In this document: piece by piece, positions 44,962 through 53,344 of the stretch
How the letters are laid out: each line of letters begins with the position of its first letter
Numbering within the stretch: the stretch's first letter is position 1
Source of the DNA: an uncultured Dorea sp.
GTDB taxonomy: Bacteria; Bacillota; Clostridia; Lachnospirales; Lachnospiraceae
Length of the DNA stretch: 54,563 nucleotides
Assembly: GCA_910588745.1 (NCBI GenBank)
Contig: CAJURK010000018.1
Span: forward strand, 1 to 54,563
Reading direction: 5' to 3'
Notes under the pieces: model-generated
What the model was told of the DNA's origin: nothing
Database searches by the model: none
The model's input: the letters and a program-made list of their open reading frames with translations, nothing else
Translations under genes and position numbers: made by a program

Positions 44962-46662
44962 ATGAAAGTAGTGATTGTGGGAGGCGTAGCAGGCGGCGCA
45001 ACGGCTGCCGCACGTATCCGAAGATTAGATGAACAGGCGGAAATTGTAGTATTTGAACGTTCCGGATACATTTCTTATGCAAACTGCGGATTACCATATT
45101 ATATTGGAGATGTAATTACGGATCCGGAAGAACTGACCCTGCAGACTCCGGAGAACTTTTTCTCTCGTTTTCGGATAAAGATGAAAGTCCGCCATGAGGT
45201 GACTGCCATCGATTCGGAACGAAAGAAAGTTTGCGTAAAGAATCTGGAGAACGGCGAAGAATTTGAAGAGACTTATGATAAGCTGATTCTTTCTCCCGGC
45301 GCAAAACCTGCACAGCCGCGGCTTCCCGGCGTCGGCATTAAAAAGTTGTTTACCCTGCGTACGGTGGAAGACACGTTCCGTATTAAGGAATATATCAATC
45401 AGAAACATCCGAAGTCGGCAGTTCTGGCCGGAGGCGGCTTTATTGGGTTGGAACTGGCAGAAAACTTAAGAGATCTGGGCATGGAAGTAACGATTGTACA
45501 GCGTCCGAAACAGCTTATGAATCCTTTTGACGCGGATATGGCTTCTATGATACACAGTGAAATGCGCAGACACGGAGTAAAACTGGTTCTTGGACATACG
45601 GTGGAAGGATTTGAGGAAAAAGATGGGGGCGTAGACATCTTACTGAAAGATGAAAAACCACTCCATGCAGATATGGTAGTCCTGGCTATCGGCGTGGTTC
45701 CGGATACAAATCTTGCCAAAGAAGCGGGGCTGGAATTGGGGATAAAGGGAAGTATTGTGGTCAATGAGCGCATGGAAACTTCCAAACCGGATATTTACGC
45801 CGCAGGAGACGCGGTTCAAGTAAAACACTATGTGACCGGACAGGATGCGTTGATTTCACTGGCCGGACCGGCCAACAAACAGGGACGTATTATTGCGGAT
45901 AATATCTGCGGCGGAGACAGTAAGTATCTGGGCAGCCAGGGAAGTTCTGTTATAAAGGTATTTGACATGACGGCGGCTGTGACCGGAATCAATGAGACAA
46001 ATGCCCGCAAAGCAGGTCTGAATGCAGATGCAGTCATTCTTTCTCCTATGAGCCATGCAGGTTACTATCCCGGCGGTAAGGTTATGACCATGAAAGTGGT
46101 CTTTGAAAAAGATACATACCGTTTACTGGGCGCCCAGATAGTGGGATACGAAGGTGTTGACAAGCGAATTGACGTGCTGGCTGCTGCTATCCACGCAGGG
46201 TTAAAGGCAACCAGGCTGAAAGATTTGGATCTGGCCTATGCGCCGCCGTATTCTTCTGCAAAGGATCCTGTAAATATGGCCGGTTTTATGATTGATAATA
46301 TTTTCAAAGGTATCCTCAAGCAGTGGCGCTTGGAAGATGCAGCAGCTTTGCCCCGAGATGGAAGCGTGACGCTGCTGGATGTCAGAACTGTCTGGGAATA
46401 TAACAACGGGCATATCGAAGGATTCCAAAATATACCGGTGGATGAACTTCGGAATCATCTGGATAAGCTGGAAAAAAGTAAACCGGTTTATGTGATCTGC
46501 CAAAGCGGACTCCGAAGTTATATTGCCGCACGTATTTTGGAAGGAAACGGTTATAAAGCATATAATTTCTCAGGAGGGTTCCGGTTTTACGAAGCAGTGA
46601 TGGGCGACCGCCGTCTCATTGAATCGGCAACTGCCTGCGGTATGGACCGGAATGAACCATAA
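44962..46662 (+). CDS. CoA-disulfide reductase-like flavoprotein with C-terminal rhodanese domain
   Basis: 566 residues. The FAD/NAD(P)H pyridine nucleotide-disulfide oxidoreductase part (1-450) has the FAD motif VVGGVAGGATAAARIRR region, the single redox Cys42 in SYANCGLPYY, the NAD motif LAGGGFIGLELAENL near 155 and the FAD segment YAAGDAV near 280. The rhodanese domain (about 465-560) has active Cys513 in VICQSGLRSYIAA. This is the CoADR-Rhd architecture, linked in other species to CoA-persulfide, polysulfide or disulfide reduction. The start at 44962 follows AGGTGG; an in-frame ATG at 44920 lies in the previous gene. Confidence 0.92.
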   Translation: MKVVIVGGVAGGATAAARIRRLDEQAEIVVFERSGYISYANCGLPYYIGDVITDPEELTLQTPENFFSRFRIKMKVRHEVTAIDSERKKVCVKNLENGEEFEETYDKLILSPGAKPAQPRLPGVGIKKLFTLRTVEDTFRIKEYINQKHPKSAVLAGGGFIGLELAENLRDLGMEVTIVQRPKQLMNPFDADMASMIHSEMRRHGVKLVLGHTVEGFEEKDGGVDILLKDEKPLHADMVVLAIGVVPDTNLAKEAGLELGIKGSIVVNERMETSKPDIYAAGDAVQVKHYVTGQDALISLAGPANKQGRIIADNICGGDSKYLGSQGSSVIKVFDMTAAVTGINETNARKAGLNADAVILSPMSHAGYYPGGKVMTMKVVFEKDTYRLLGAQIVGYEGVDKRIDVLAAAIHAGLKATRLKDLDLAYAPPYSSAKDPVNMAGFMIDNIFKGILKQWRLEDAAALPRDGSVTLLDVRTVWEYNNGHIEGFQNIPVDELRNHLDKLEKSKPVYVICQSGLRSYIAARILEGNGYKAYNFSGGFRFYEAVMGDRRLIESATACGMDRNEP

Positions 46663-46779
46663 GCAGATTCCGGCGGTGCTTACGTCGGTAAAAAATAAGT
46701 GAAATGAAACTTCAAAACGGATATGTTTGTTATCAAGTAATACGGCGCAGATAATCGGCGATGTGAAAAATAAATAATA

Positions 46780-46820
46780 CAGCCCCTCTTCAAATGGAAA
46801 TTTATTTTGAGGATGGGCTG
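46780..46820. terminator. Bidirectional terminator between the flavoprotein and Crp/Fnr genes
   Basis: CAGCCCCTCTTCAAA (46780-46794) pairs with TTTGAGGATGGGCTG (46806-46820), nearly perfect, between two convergent genes. Confidence 0.7.
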
Positions 46821-46823
46821 CGT

Positions 46824-47513
46824 TTATGCATGTTGTAGTTTTTCCAGTTTTTCTTTTTCCAGGATAATTACGGCGCCGCGGGATAGTTTCACCATACCTT
46901 CACTTTGAAAATAGCGGAGCATACGTGTGATTACTTCCCGGTGCGTACCTAGGTGGTTGGCAATTATTTCATGGGTGATGCTTAATTTGTCGGTTCCTTC
47001 GATAGAAGATTCTTCCAGAAGAAAGGCAGCGACGCGTTTGTCAAGGCTCTTCCACATAATCTGTTCGATCAGCCACATAACATCAGAAAAGCGGCTGGCC
47101 ATTAGTTCGTTGGTATAATTTGCTATAGACGCGGATTCTTTCATAATATTTTTATATATCTCTGCGGGAATGACCCAAAGATCCGAATCCTTTTCTGCCT
47201 CTATACTTATTTCAAATTGAATGGAGTTTAACATACAGGAAGCAGAAAACAGACACATGTCCATATCAAACAGACGATAAATGGTAATCTCGCGTCCTTC
47301 ATCGGAAAGAATGTATGCCCGTAGCTGCCCTGATTTGATTAGAAGCAGACCGGTACAGTCTGTATTTCCATTGTGAATTAAGGTTCCTTTTTTCACATTT
47401 TTTAAAATTAGGCTGCCAAGTATCTGTTTTTGCTGCATTGCACTCAGCTTTTTCCAAACAGGGAATACACTTTGAAAATCCATAATAATCGCTACCTTTT
47501 CAAATTCGCTCAC
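46824..47513 (-). CDS. Crp/Fnr-family transcriptional regulator
   Basis: 229 residues: an N-terminal cyclic-nucleotide-binding-like beta roll (about 25-140, with GLLLIKSGQLRAYILSDEGREITIYRL) and a C-terminal winged helix (about 155-225, SITHEIIANHLGTHREVITRMLRYFQSEGMVKLS). No FNR-type N-terminal cysteine cluster is seen, so any redox sensing is unproven. It is convergent with the rhodanese-flavoprotein operon and is a plausible regulator of it. It has its own consensus promoter. Confidence 0.9.
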   Translation of the reverse strand: MSEFEKVAIIMDFQSVFPVWKKLSAMQQKQILGSLILKNVKKGTLIHNGNTDCTGLLLIKSGQLRAYILSDEGREITIYRLFDMDMCLFSASCMLNSIQFEISIEAEKDSDLWVIPAEIYKNIMKESASIANYTNELMASRFSDVMWLIEQIMWKSLDKRVAAFLLEESSIEGTDKLSITHEIIANHLGTHREVITRMLRYFQSEGMVKLSRGAVIILEKEKLEKLQHA

Positions 47514-47582
47514 TTTTTGGTAAAAAATAGCTTCTTTTTGTTTTTGCGGGTCTCAAGTTCAAAAAACTCTTGCAAGAGAGCT

Positions 47583-47610
47583 GGCATCGGATTTTTTGAC
47601 CTTTTGACCC
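47583..47610 (-). repeat. Tandem TTTTGACC motifs in the Crp/Fnr gene leader
   Basis: Two direct copies of TTTTGACC (read on the plus strand, about 47594-47609) lie between the promoter and the gene. They may be an autoregulatory site; this is inference. Confidence 0.35.
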
Positions 47611-47625
47611 TGATATCATACAATT

Positions 47626-47654
47626 AGTATAATTTCCTTCGAGGCGTATGTCAA
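47626..47654 (-). promoter_or_regulatory. Promoter of the Crp/Fnr-family gene
   Basis: On the minus strand TTGACA (47649-47654), a 17-bp spacer and TATACT (47626-47631), about 113 bp before the start. Confidence 0.8.
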
Positions 47655-47776
47655 TATGGACGGCGCCGCCTTAAGCTGTCGCAGGTAGTTTCCGTTAGCT
47701 GATCGTTCAATGGAATGTTACTCCGTCTGCTTAGAGACATGCTTCTGATTCAGCCCGCGTCCGGCAGGTGATGTGT

Positions 47777-47806
47777 GAACAGTAACTAGTTTCCATGTTA
47801 CTGTTC
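47777..47806. repeat. Small inverted repeat
   Basis: GAACAGTAAC (47777-47786) and GTTACTGTTC (47797-47806) form a perfect 10-bp stem with a 10-base loop. It lies 45 bp downstream of the BFD-like gene end and may be its terminator. The rest of 47655-47851 shows nothing recognisable. Confidence 0.5.
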
Positions 47807-47851
47807 GGACAGGACTATCGATTAATTCCATTTCATCCGTACTGATACGCG

Positions 47852-48037
47852 TTATTTTTCTTCTGCTAACAAATCCCGTATAAGGTACTGAATAAATTCT
47901 TTACATGTTCCACATCCAGTGCCAAAACGAAGCTGGTTTTCCACTTCTTTGTAGGAGCTAGCCCCGTTCTTAATGGCGTCTTCTATCATTCCGTATGTTA
48001 TGTTTTTGCAATTACAGGCAAATTTATCTCTTTTCAT
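47852..48037 (-). CDS. BFD-like [2Fe-2S]-binding protein
   Basis: 61-residue protein with four cysteines spaced as in the bacterioferritin-associated ferredoxin fold: Cys8-x-Cys10 near the N-terminus and Cys42-x2-Cys45 in FGTGCGTCKEFI. Such single domains act as electron carriers or as fused [2Fe-2S] modules. Its place next to the rhodanese, flavoprotein and Crp/Fnr genes suggests the same redox module. The start is preceded by AAAAGGAATC, a weak ribosome binding site. Confidence 0.88.
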   Translation of the reverse strand: MKRDKFACNCKNITYGMIEDAIKNGASSYKEVENQLRFGTGCGTCKEFIQYLIRDLLAEEK

Positions 48038-48377
48038 TTTGATTCCTTTTTATTATTAAAATATTAGATTAGTATGTTTCATATTTGCGGGTTACCGATT
48101 TTTAGATAAAATTCGTTTTGTCCAAGTGTGCGGCTCTCTGTTTTTGGATAAAATTTGAAATAGTTACCGGCTGCTTTGGCTAAGGGATTGTACTCAGACA
48201 ACAAAGGAGATTTGTTGTTTCCCACGGTTTTGTAAAGAAGCAATAAAAGCTTTTGTCAGGATTATTATCTGACGCAAGTACCTTTTATTAGTTTTCCTCG
48301 GTATCGCGTATTACATACATATAAGCATTTATATTCGATTTATTTCCAACTCATTCTTGCATTATATACATTGTTTA
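48038..48377. other. Intergenic region without a recognisable gene
   Basis: About 340 bp. Two imperfect direct repeats occur (GATTTTTAGATAAAATT near 48098 and TGTTTTTGGATAAAATTT near 48137). No ribosome binding site with a credible frame is seen. Confidence 0.5.
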
Positions 48378-48481
48378 TACCCCCAGTGGACAAAGAGACA
48401 CACGCTCCAAATACCGTATTTTGGCGGCTGTCGGCGTCAACGTCAATCGACGTACGTTCCCCCCCTTGTCCACTGAGGGTA
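48378..48481. mobile_element. 104-bp terminal-inverted-repeat element
   Basis: TACCCCCAGTGGACAA (48378-48393) and TTGTCCACTGAGGGTA (48466-48481) are reverse complements with one mismatch. The interior has further short palindromes around CGTCAACGTCAATCGACGTACG-like sequence (about 48434-48456). A partial copy of one end lies at 44452-44471. Size and ends fit a miniature non-coding repeat. From memory, short spurious proteins from such repeats are common in Lachnospiraceae annotations. No clear target duplication is visible. Confidence 0.6.
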
Positions 48482-48534
48482 ACTTCGATATAGTATATTT
48501 TAAATTTTAAAATCTGGCGCAATCCCGGACATTT

Positions 48535-49344
48535 ATGCTGGCATATCCTGATTTTGAAGATAAGAATGCTATAAATGATTACATTTCTTTACTCCACGAC
48601 CAGTTTAAACCACGGACTACCAAAAGAAAGATTGCTGCTCTAAAAGCCTTCTTCCATTATTTAACTTATGAAGAACTGATTACCACAAATCTCTTTGACA
48701 AAATAAATGTGAAGTTCCGTGAACCGCAAATACTGCCCCGCATAATACCGGAAGCCACAATTGCCACATTTATTTCCACAATGTATAAACAAAAGTCGCT
48801 TGCAGCCACAACGTATCAATACAATGCCGTTCTTCGTGATATCACTATCATTGAACTGCTTTTTTCTACAGGGGTCAGAATCTCGGAACTGTGCGCGTTA
48901 AGAATGCAGCAAGTGGACTTGGTATCTTATAAACTAATCATTTATGGAAAAGGCTCCAAAGAGCGTCTGATCCAAATCGGCAATGATGGTGTCAAAAAGA
49001 TAGTATCAGAATATTACACAGCTTTTCAGACAGATATTCTCTCTACCGGATGGTTTTTTATTAACCGGCTTCATCAGCGGTATTCGGAACAATCGGTAAT
49101 GGCTATGATTGTAAAATACTTAAATTTAGCTATGATTGATATGCATATCACTCCACATATGTTTCGCCATTCTTTTGCCACTTTGCTGCTGGAAGCCGAT
49201 GTTGATATTCGCTATATACAAAAAATGCTTGGTCACAGTTCTATCAAAACCACTGAAATTTATACAAACGTATCGCTGGCAAAGCAAAATGATATTTTAA
49301 CAACCAAGCATCCGCGTAATTTCATGAATTTAAATGAATGTTAA
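48535..49344 (+). pseudogene. Tyrosine recombinase, N-terminally truncated
   Basis: 269 codons. The catalytic domain looks complete: Arg in STGVRISELC, Lys in GKGSKERLI, His-x-x-Arg in HMFRHSFATLL, His in MLGHSSIKT and the nucleophile Tyr in TEIYTNV. The N-terminal DNA-binding (SAM-like) domain begins abruptly: the frame upstream is open for only eight more codons (reading about NLAQSRTF) to a stop at 48508-48510, and the first ATG lacks a ribosome binding site. XerD-type relatives have about 50-60 more residues. The 104-bp inverted-repeat element ends 53 bp upstream, so loss of the 5' end by insertion or deletion is likely. Confidence 0.75.
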
Positions 49345-49405
49345 AAGTAAGTGAATGGGTTTTACCAGTTCTGTCTGCAAAATAGATGATAGGTTCTCTT
49401 TTCAC

Positions 49406-50305
49406 CTACAGATGATGGACGCTTTTTCTATACCGCTGTAATTCTTCCTCACTGACATTTTCTATGATTTCATCGAGAAATGCCAAGAGTTTTTTCTTGT
49501 TTTTTGGCAGTTGTCCGTAAAACTGGTACGCGTTAGAAGCCCCCATTGCCGCAAAAATTGTTGGTATCTGCAGATTTTCAATGAGTGTCCGTACTTCTTT
49601 GTATTTTTCGAGTTCACTTTCTTCCCGCCAGTTTCCGCGCTGTATTTCTGTATAAAGCTCAGAATCGGGATAAATCGTAAGCATATTTGCCCCAATGAGC
49701 GAGGGTTGTGTCTGATTGCATATATCAGCCGTTAATTTTGCTCCGATTTCTCCGCGGCCTGCTCCAGAAATACTTACCAGATAAAAGAAACTGTAATGAA
49801 TACCTGCCGTATCTAATCTCCGGCATTGCGCTATAATGTCCGTCGAGGTATAACCTTTGTTCATAAACCGCAGGGCTTCATCATCGCCTGTTTCTATTCC
49901 TATCGTAAGGCCGTCATATCCTAGAGTCCGCAGTTTAATAAGTTCCTCATGGGTTTTACAGGTAATGTCCGTGATCCTTGCAAAAGAGCCGATAGATTTT
50001 ATGGAGGGAAGATAATTGTGAATTAGCTGTGCAATTGCAGCTAATTTGTCATAGGACAAAACGAATGGGTTGGCTCCTGTCAGAAATACTCGGTCTATGT
50101 GTTCGCTGTTTAAACCTTTGACAGTTCTTTTAACCTGCTGCAAATCAGATTCAATATCCTCCATAGGGGACATTCTAAATGCAAACGGTAAATCATTATA
50201 TAACGTACAAAACTTACACTTGTGATGCGTACAGCCTGCCGTTACCTCAATCAGAAGTGATGCCGCTTCATAAGGCGGTCTCCAAATTGTTCCTGTGTAA
50301 TGCAT
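49406..50305 (-). CDS. Radical SAM protein
   Basis: 299-residue enzyme. The [4Fe-4S]-binding cysteines are Cys25, Cys30 and Cys33 (GCTHHKCKFC), spaced x4-x2 as in the subfamily with a GCT-x2-KC-x2-C signature. A GANPF segment near 78 and IGIETGDDEALRFMNKG near 158 fit the SAM-binding barrel. No B12-binding domain is present. Substrate unknown. The start at 50305 is chosen for the AAAGGAGATG box; an in-frame ATG at 50347 has no such site. It is divergent from an HxlR regulator. Confidence 0.88.
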   Translation of the reverse strand: MHYTGTIWRPPYEAASLLIEVTAGCTHHKCKFCTLYNDLPFAFRMSPMEDIESDLQQVKRTVKGLNSEHIDRVFLTGANPFVLSYDKLAAIAQLIHNYLPSIKSIGSFARITDITCKTHEELIKLRTLGYDGLTIGIETGDDEALRFMNKGYTSTDIIAQCRRLDTAGIHYSFFYLVSISGAGRGEIGAKLTADICNQTQPSLIGANMLTIYPDSELYTEIQRGNWREESELEKYKEVRTLIENLQIPTIFAAMGASNAYQFYGQLPKNKKKLLAFLDEIIENVSEEELQRYRKSVHHL

Positions 50306-50386
50306 CAATACATCTCCTTTCCTTGCGCCGCGCCGTTTCCCGTGCATATAGGTAAACCCGCAGGGAGTTTTCTGTGGTTTATACTA

Positions 50387-50414
50387 ATTATACTTTTGTA
50401 CAGTGATTTTACAA
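50387..50414 (-). promoter_or_regulatory. Promoter of the radical SAM gene
   Basis: On the minus strand TTGTAA (50409-50414), a 16-bp spacer and TATAAT (50387-50392). Confidence 0.6.
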
Positions 50415-50436
50415 GTACTGTACTTTTTTGCAGTAC
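50398..50436. promoter_or_regulatory. Probable HxlR operator with GTAC-type half-sites
   Basis: GTACAG (50398-50403) pairs with CTGTAC (50418-50423), and GTACTG (50415-50420) pairs with CAGTAC (50431-50436). The cluster overlaps the radical SAM -35 region and lies just upstream of the hxlR promoter, so one regulator could control both. Confidence 0.55.
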
Positions 50437-50454
50437 ATCTAAATAGGACGTACA

Positions 50455-50483
50455 TTGATTTTTAAGAAAGTGTGTGTTATATT
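50455..50483 (+). promoter_or_regulatory. Promoter of the HxlR-family gene
   Basis: TTGATT (50455-50460), 17 bp, TATATT (50478-50483), 22 bp before the start. Confidence 0.65.
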
Positions 50484-50505
50484 GTTCCAGAAAGGAGCGG
50501 TAAAA

Positions 50506-50835
50506 ATGAAAAAAAGCGCATTGGCTGTTGAACGCTGCAAAACAGTTTCTACTATACAAAAAATTTTAGGTGGTAAATGGAAAATTGAAATTATTTATTA
50601 CATCGCCTTTCAGGATGTACACCGCTTCGGAGAGCTTCGCAGGCATATCGGCGATATTACGGAATCAAGTCTGACAAAGCAGCTTCGGGAATTGGAAGCG
50701 GACGGTTTCATTACTCGCCATGATTACAAAGAAGTTCCTCCCCATGTGGAATATAACCTGAGTGACTTGGGAAAAAGCTTTATTCCTGTCTTTGAGCATA
50801 TGAAACAATGGGGGGATGAAAACCTTCGTGAATAA
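50506..50835 (+). CDS. HxlR-family transcriptional regulator
   Basis: 109-residue winged-helix protein with the family pattern VERCKTVSTIQKILGGKWKIEIIYYI (about 9-33), GELRRHIGDITESSLTKQLRELEADGFITR and VPPHVEYNLSDLGKSF. Cys11 is at the position that acts as a redox or aldehyde switch in some members such as HypR. The start follows GAAAGGAG; an upstream in-frame ATG-less extension is not needed. It probably regulates the divergent radical SAM gene. Confidence 0.92.
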   Translation: MKKSALAVERCKTVSTIQKILGGKWKIEIIYYIAFQDVHRFGELRRHIGDITESSLTKQLRELEADGFITRHDYKEVPPHVEYNLSDLGKSFIPVFEHMKQWGDENLRE

Positions 50836-50879
50836 ATAAAATGGTATACGGCAGTCGCATAAATTCCCATGCTAAGCCC

Positions 50880-50988
50880 TCCGTGAAAACACGGACATAA
50901 AACTTTGCCGCACAATAGGTTAGTGTATTAGTAACAATCGTATAGCCGCCGCAGGAAGAAACTTTCGAGAGATCTTCGAGTCGGCTAT
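50880..50988. repeat. Two small hairpins after the HxlR gene
   Basis: TCCGTG-AAAA-CACGGA (50880-50895) is a perfect 6-bp hairpin. ATAGCCG (50942-50948) and CGGCTAT (50982-50988) form an outer stem around 33 bases with inner partial symmetry. The rest of the 232-bp gap shows no gene. Confidence 0.4.
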
Positions 50989-51030
50989 GTAAGACACACA
51001 GGGAAACTTCAAAAACACAACTATAAAGAA

Positions 51031-51060
51031 AACAGGCAGAGGAAACATCCTTTGCCCGTT
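51031..51060. terminator. Terminator after the YbaK-type gene
   Basis: AACAGGCAGAGG (51031-51042) and CCTTTGCCCGTT (51049-51060) form a 12-bp stem with two non-Watson-Crick positions, flanked by A- and T-rich sequence; 8 bp from the stop on the minus strand. Confidence 0.6.
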
Positions 51061-51067
51061 CTTTTCA

Positions 51068-51541
51068 TTATAATATTAATATTTTGCAGACGTCAATCCA
51101 TTTTATATAGCCAGAGTATTCTTCTAACTCTTTCAAGGAAAGCTCTATTGCACTATTCGGACTGCCGCACGCAGGAAATACTGTACTGAAGCGTTTGAGC
51201 GATACGTCTAAGTACGTTTCCACTCCCGCATTTACGGCAAAGGGACAAACGCCTCCAATAGCGTGTCCGACTAAAGGCTCTGCTTCATCGAAAGACAACA
51301 TTTTTGCTTTTGTGGCAAATTGTGCTTTGTACTTAGCATTATCAATCTTGGTATCGCCCGCCGCAACAATCAATATTACTTTTTCGCCTATATGAAATGA
51401 TAATGTTTTAGCAATTCGGTTTTCTTCACAATGCAAAGCCTTAGCAGCAAGGGCGACCGTCGCGCTTGATACTTCAAATTCCTGTATCCTGTCATCTATT
51501 CCTTTTGTTTTAAAATACTTTCTTACTTTTTCAACAGACAT
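51068..51541 (-). CDS. YbaK/EbsC-family aminoacyl-tRNA deacylase-like protein
   Basis: 157-residue single-domain protein of the family that hydrolyses mischarged tRNAs such as Cys- or Ala-tRNA-Pro. Family features visible: the EENRIAKTLSFHIGEKVILIVAAGDTKID segment (about 40-67), GHAIGGVCPFAVNAGVETYLD near 100-118 and ACGSPNSAIELSLKEL near the end. Exact substrate cannot be told from the sequence. The start lacks a strong ribosome binding site; TTGGAGGTTAGC lies just upstream and is adequate. Confidence 0.9.
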   Translation of the reverse strand: MSVEKVRKYFKTKGIDDRIQEFEVSSATVALAAKALHCEENRIAKTLSFHIGEKVILIVAAGDTKIDNAKYKAQFATKAKMLSFDEAEPLVGHAIGGVCPFAVNAGVETYLDVSLKRFSTVFPACGSPNSAIELSLKELEEYSGYIKWIDVCKILIL

Positions 51542-51599
51542 ATGCTAACCTCCAAATGATAAGCTGTTCCATTTTAGTAAATAATCTTTACAGTGGCGT

Positions 51600-52025
51600 T
51601 TATTTTTTTGTAATTGTGATTTCCAAAATATATTGATATGTAAATTCAATTCCATTGCAAGTCAAGTTTTCACACATATGTGGTGGATCGCTCTCCGAGA
51701 AACCCATAGGACGTAGTTCAAAACATCTTAATGAACCAAATTCTTTATCAAAGGCAGACGCAAATTGATAACAGGCAGATACGATTTCATCTTCTGTTTT
51801 TCCCATCGAACGAAGATAGATTCCTATAAACATAAGCGAGCCTTCAACTAAACCGCACTGCGCTCTATATCCGCCGGCGCCATGTAATCCAACCGCAGAC
51901 CAGATTGTTTGCGGCTCAATAGTAATTTTAAATAATTCACTTAAACAAATCAGCGCTGTCCTTGCACAGTTTATATCTTCTTTCCAGTACAATTCATGTA
52001 CACGTTTTGTTATATACTCTTTCAT
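51600..52025 (-). CDS. Second C_GCAxxG_C_C family protein
   Basis: 141 residues with NCARTALICL near the N-terminus, the AVGLHGAGGYRAQCGLVEGSLMFIG core (a divergent version of the Gly-rich signature), SLRCFELRP and two more Cys in MCENLTCNG. The function of the family is unproven; redox or metal binding is proposed. It differs clearly from the paralogue at 13821-14273. Ribosome binding site AGAGAGGTG. Confidence 0.82.
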   Translation of the reverse strand: MKEYITKRVHELYWKEDINCARTALICLSELFKITIEPQTIWSAVGLHGAGGYRAQCGLVEGSLMFIGIYLRSMGKTEDEIVSACYQFASAFDKEFGSLRCFELRPMGFSESDPPHMCENLTCNGIEFTYQYILEITITKK

Positions 52026-52077
52026 CAGTACACCTCTCTAGTGATACAAATTTGTTTTCTCAAATTTTTTCATAAAA

Positions 52078-52251
52078 CTAATTTTCGAGCCAGATGATGA
52101 ACTGCCGATATAGGCATAATTCCTCCATAGAAGGTGGATTTGCTTTTACCGATTTGGCAATCCGCTTTTTTCTCATATCATAAAGAAATTTGTGATTTTT
52201 TCCTGAGATACGGTTTTGAGATTTCCCTTCTGTTATAAAAAAGATGTCGGT
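52078..52251 (-). pseudogene. Remnant of an unrecognised gene
   Basis: An open frame of 57 codons ends at 52078 but has no start codon with a ribosome binding site; an in-frame stop lies directly upstream. The translation contains a Lys/Arg-rich run (DMRKKRIAKSVKANPPSMEE) that looks like real protein sequence. I do not recognise the family. It lies between two intact minus-strand genes. Confidence 0.35.
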
Positions 52252-52347
52252 TTATCATCCTCCCGATAAAGCTTACCGAATTTACCTCTTTGTCTCCAAA
52301 CATAGTTTTCATATAAACGCTAATCTTTGCAGAAAATAAATCAGACA

Positions 52348-52695
52348 TTACCTTTGTACGATCCTTTGAATAATCATGGATATTGTCATGGCAGCTATCC
52401 CTAATATCAGATAAACACCTGCATACAGAAGAAATGCTTTTTCACTCATGCTAAAAAATATCCAGGAACCAAGCAGGAACAATACTGCTGAAACGACTGG
52501 CATTCCCCATAATCTTTTTATGTTTTTTCCTACAAAAACACCCATAATAACAGAATATATTGGATTTACGGCAAAGAATAATATAAAACATACCGCCATT
52601 CCTGCGTCAACTTTTACAAAGGAAATTGCAAGCAAAGGTAAAATCAACATGATTACCATGGAAATTATAAACCAAAGTATAAAATTATTTTTCAT
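52348..52695 (-). CDS. Small four-helix membrane protein
   Basis: 115-residue protein with four predicted membrane segments (about 5-27, 33-55, 66-84, 88-110) and a short basic C-terminus (IIQRIVQR). The start at 52695 is preferred because TTAGGAGA precedes it; an in-frame ATG at 52716 overlaps that site. No family is recognised with confidence and no transport motif is seen. Confidence 0.65.
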   Translation of the reverse strand: MKNNFILWFIISMVIMLILPLLAISFVKVDAGMAVCFILFFAVNPIYSVIMGVFVGKNIKRLWGMPVVSAVLFLLGSWIFFSMSEKAFLLYAGVYLILGIAAMTISMIIQRIVQR

Positions 52696-52942
52696 CTTAT
52701 GGCTATCTCCTAACAATGCAAATATGCGGTTTTTATTATACTCCTAGATTATGAACATTTCAAGAAATCCAGTTACTATCATTTGTTGTATAAATATATC
52801 TCTATTCGGCTATATAAAAACGCCATGTATCGTAAAGAAGCAAGAGACTGAAAACAAGAGATAGACCGTCAGCATCACACCTTCCGAACCAGAGAGACCA
52901 AAGACCAGCAGCAAAATTTGTTTAAAGGCAAGAGGAATACAT

Positions 52943-53107
52943 ATGGTACTTGTATTCGCTCGCCCCTCCTGTAGTATGACCGCTGATATTCGCACCGGTA
53001 TTGTACCTCATGGCGTTCCCTGCACTGTCGTAGGCGCAGAAAACGGACGTATCGTCGCCTGCTGCAGTGCCGCGGCAGGAATGGCGGACAATGCCATGAA
53101 GGCATAG
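52943..53107 (+). pseudogene. Remnant of an unrecognised gene (plus strand)
   Basis: 54 codons from ATG 52943, preceded by a weak AAGAGG. The latter part (TADIRTGIVPHGVPCTVVG then ENGRIVACCSAAAGMADNAM) has coding-like composition and higher G+C than its surroundings. It reads like the C-terminal end of a larger protein whose 5' part is missing. Family not recognised. Confidence 0.35.
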
Positions 53108-53176
53108 TGTCTTAACCTCTTGACTATGGAGCTTTATCGGCAGTTTATTTTTGTCAAAACTGCCAAATGTACGATT

Positions 53177-53344
53177 TTATACACACATTTTCATCTTGAT
53201 ATCATCCGATATCACAAGAATATCCTTAATTTTTATTTTAAAAATGATAGATAAGATCAACAGATTATCCACGGAAGGCAATGTTGTTCCATGTTGCCAT
53301 TTATAAATTGCCTACGGTGTCTCAAATCCAAAAATAATCTGCAG
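53177..53344 (-). pseudogene. 3' fragment of an XRE-type helix-turn-helix regulator
   Basis: In the frame of the rtcB fragment, the sequence LQIIFGFETP is followed by a TAG stop (53312-53314) and then continues AIYKWQHGTTLPSVDNLLIL and KIKIKDILVIS to a stop at 53177. Reading the TAG as a mutated CAG (Gln) restores a typical recognition-helix region (FGFETP-Q-AIYKWQHG) and the following LPSVDNLL block of XRE regulators. The N-terminal half is missing and is replaced by rtcB sequence. Confidence 0.7.

Noticed and set aside
48340..48522. 60-codon open frame on the minus strand
   Set aside because: It translates the 104-bp inverted-repeat element and its flanks; repeat-derived frames of this kind are not real genes.
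52810..53105. Two minus-strand frames of 61 and 76 codons
   Set aside because: They mirror the higher-G+C plus-strand remnant at 52943-53107 and have no start signals.
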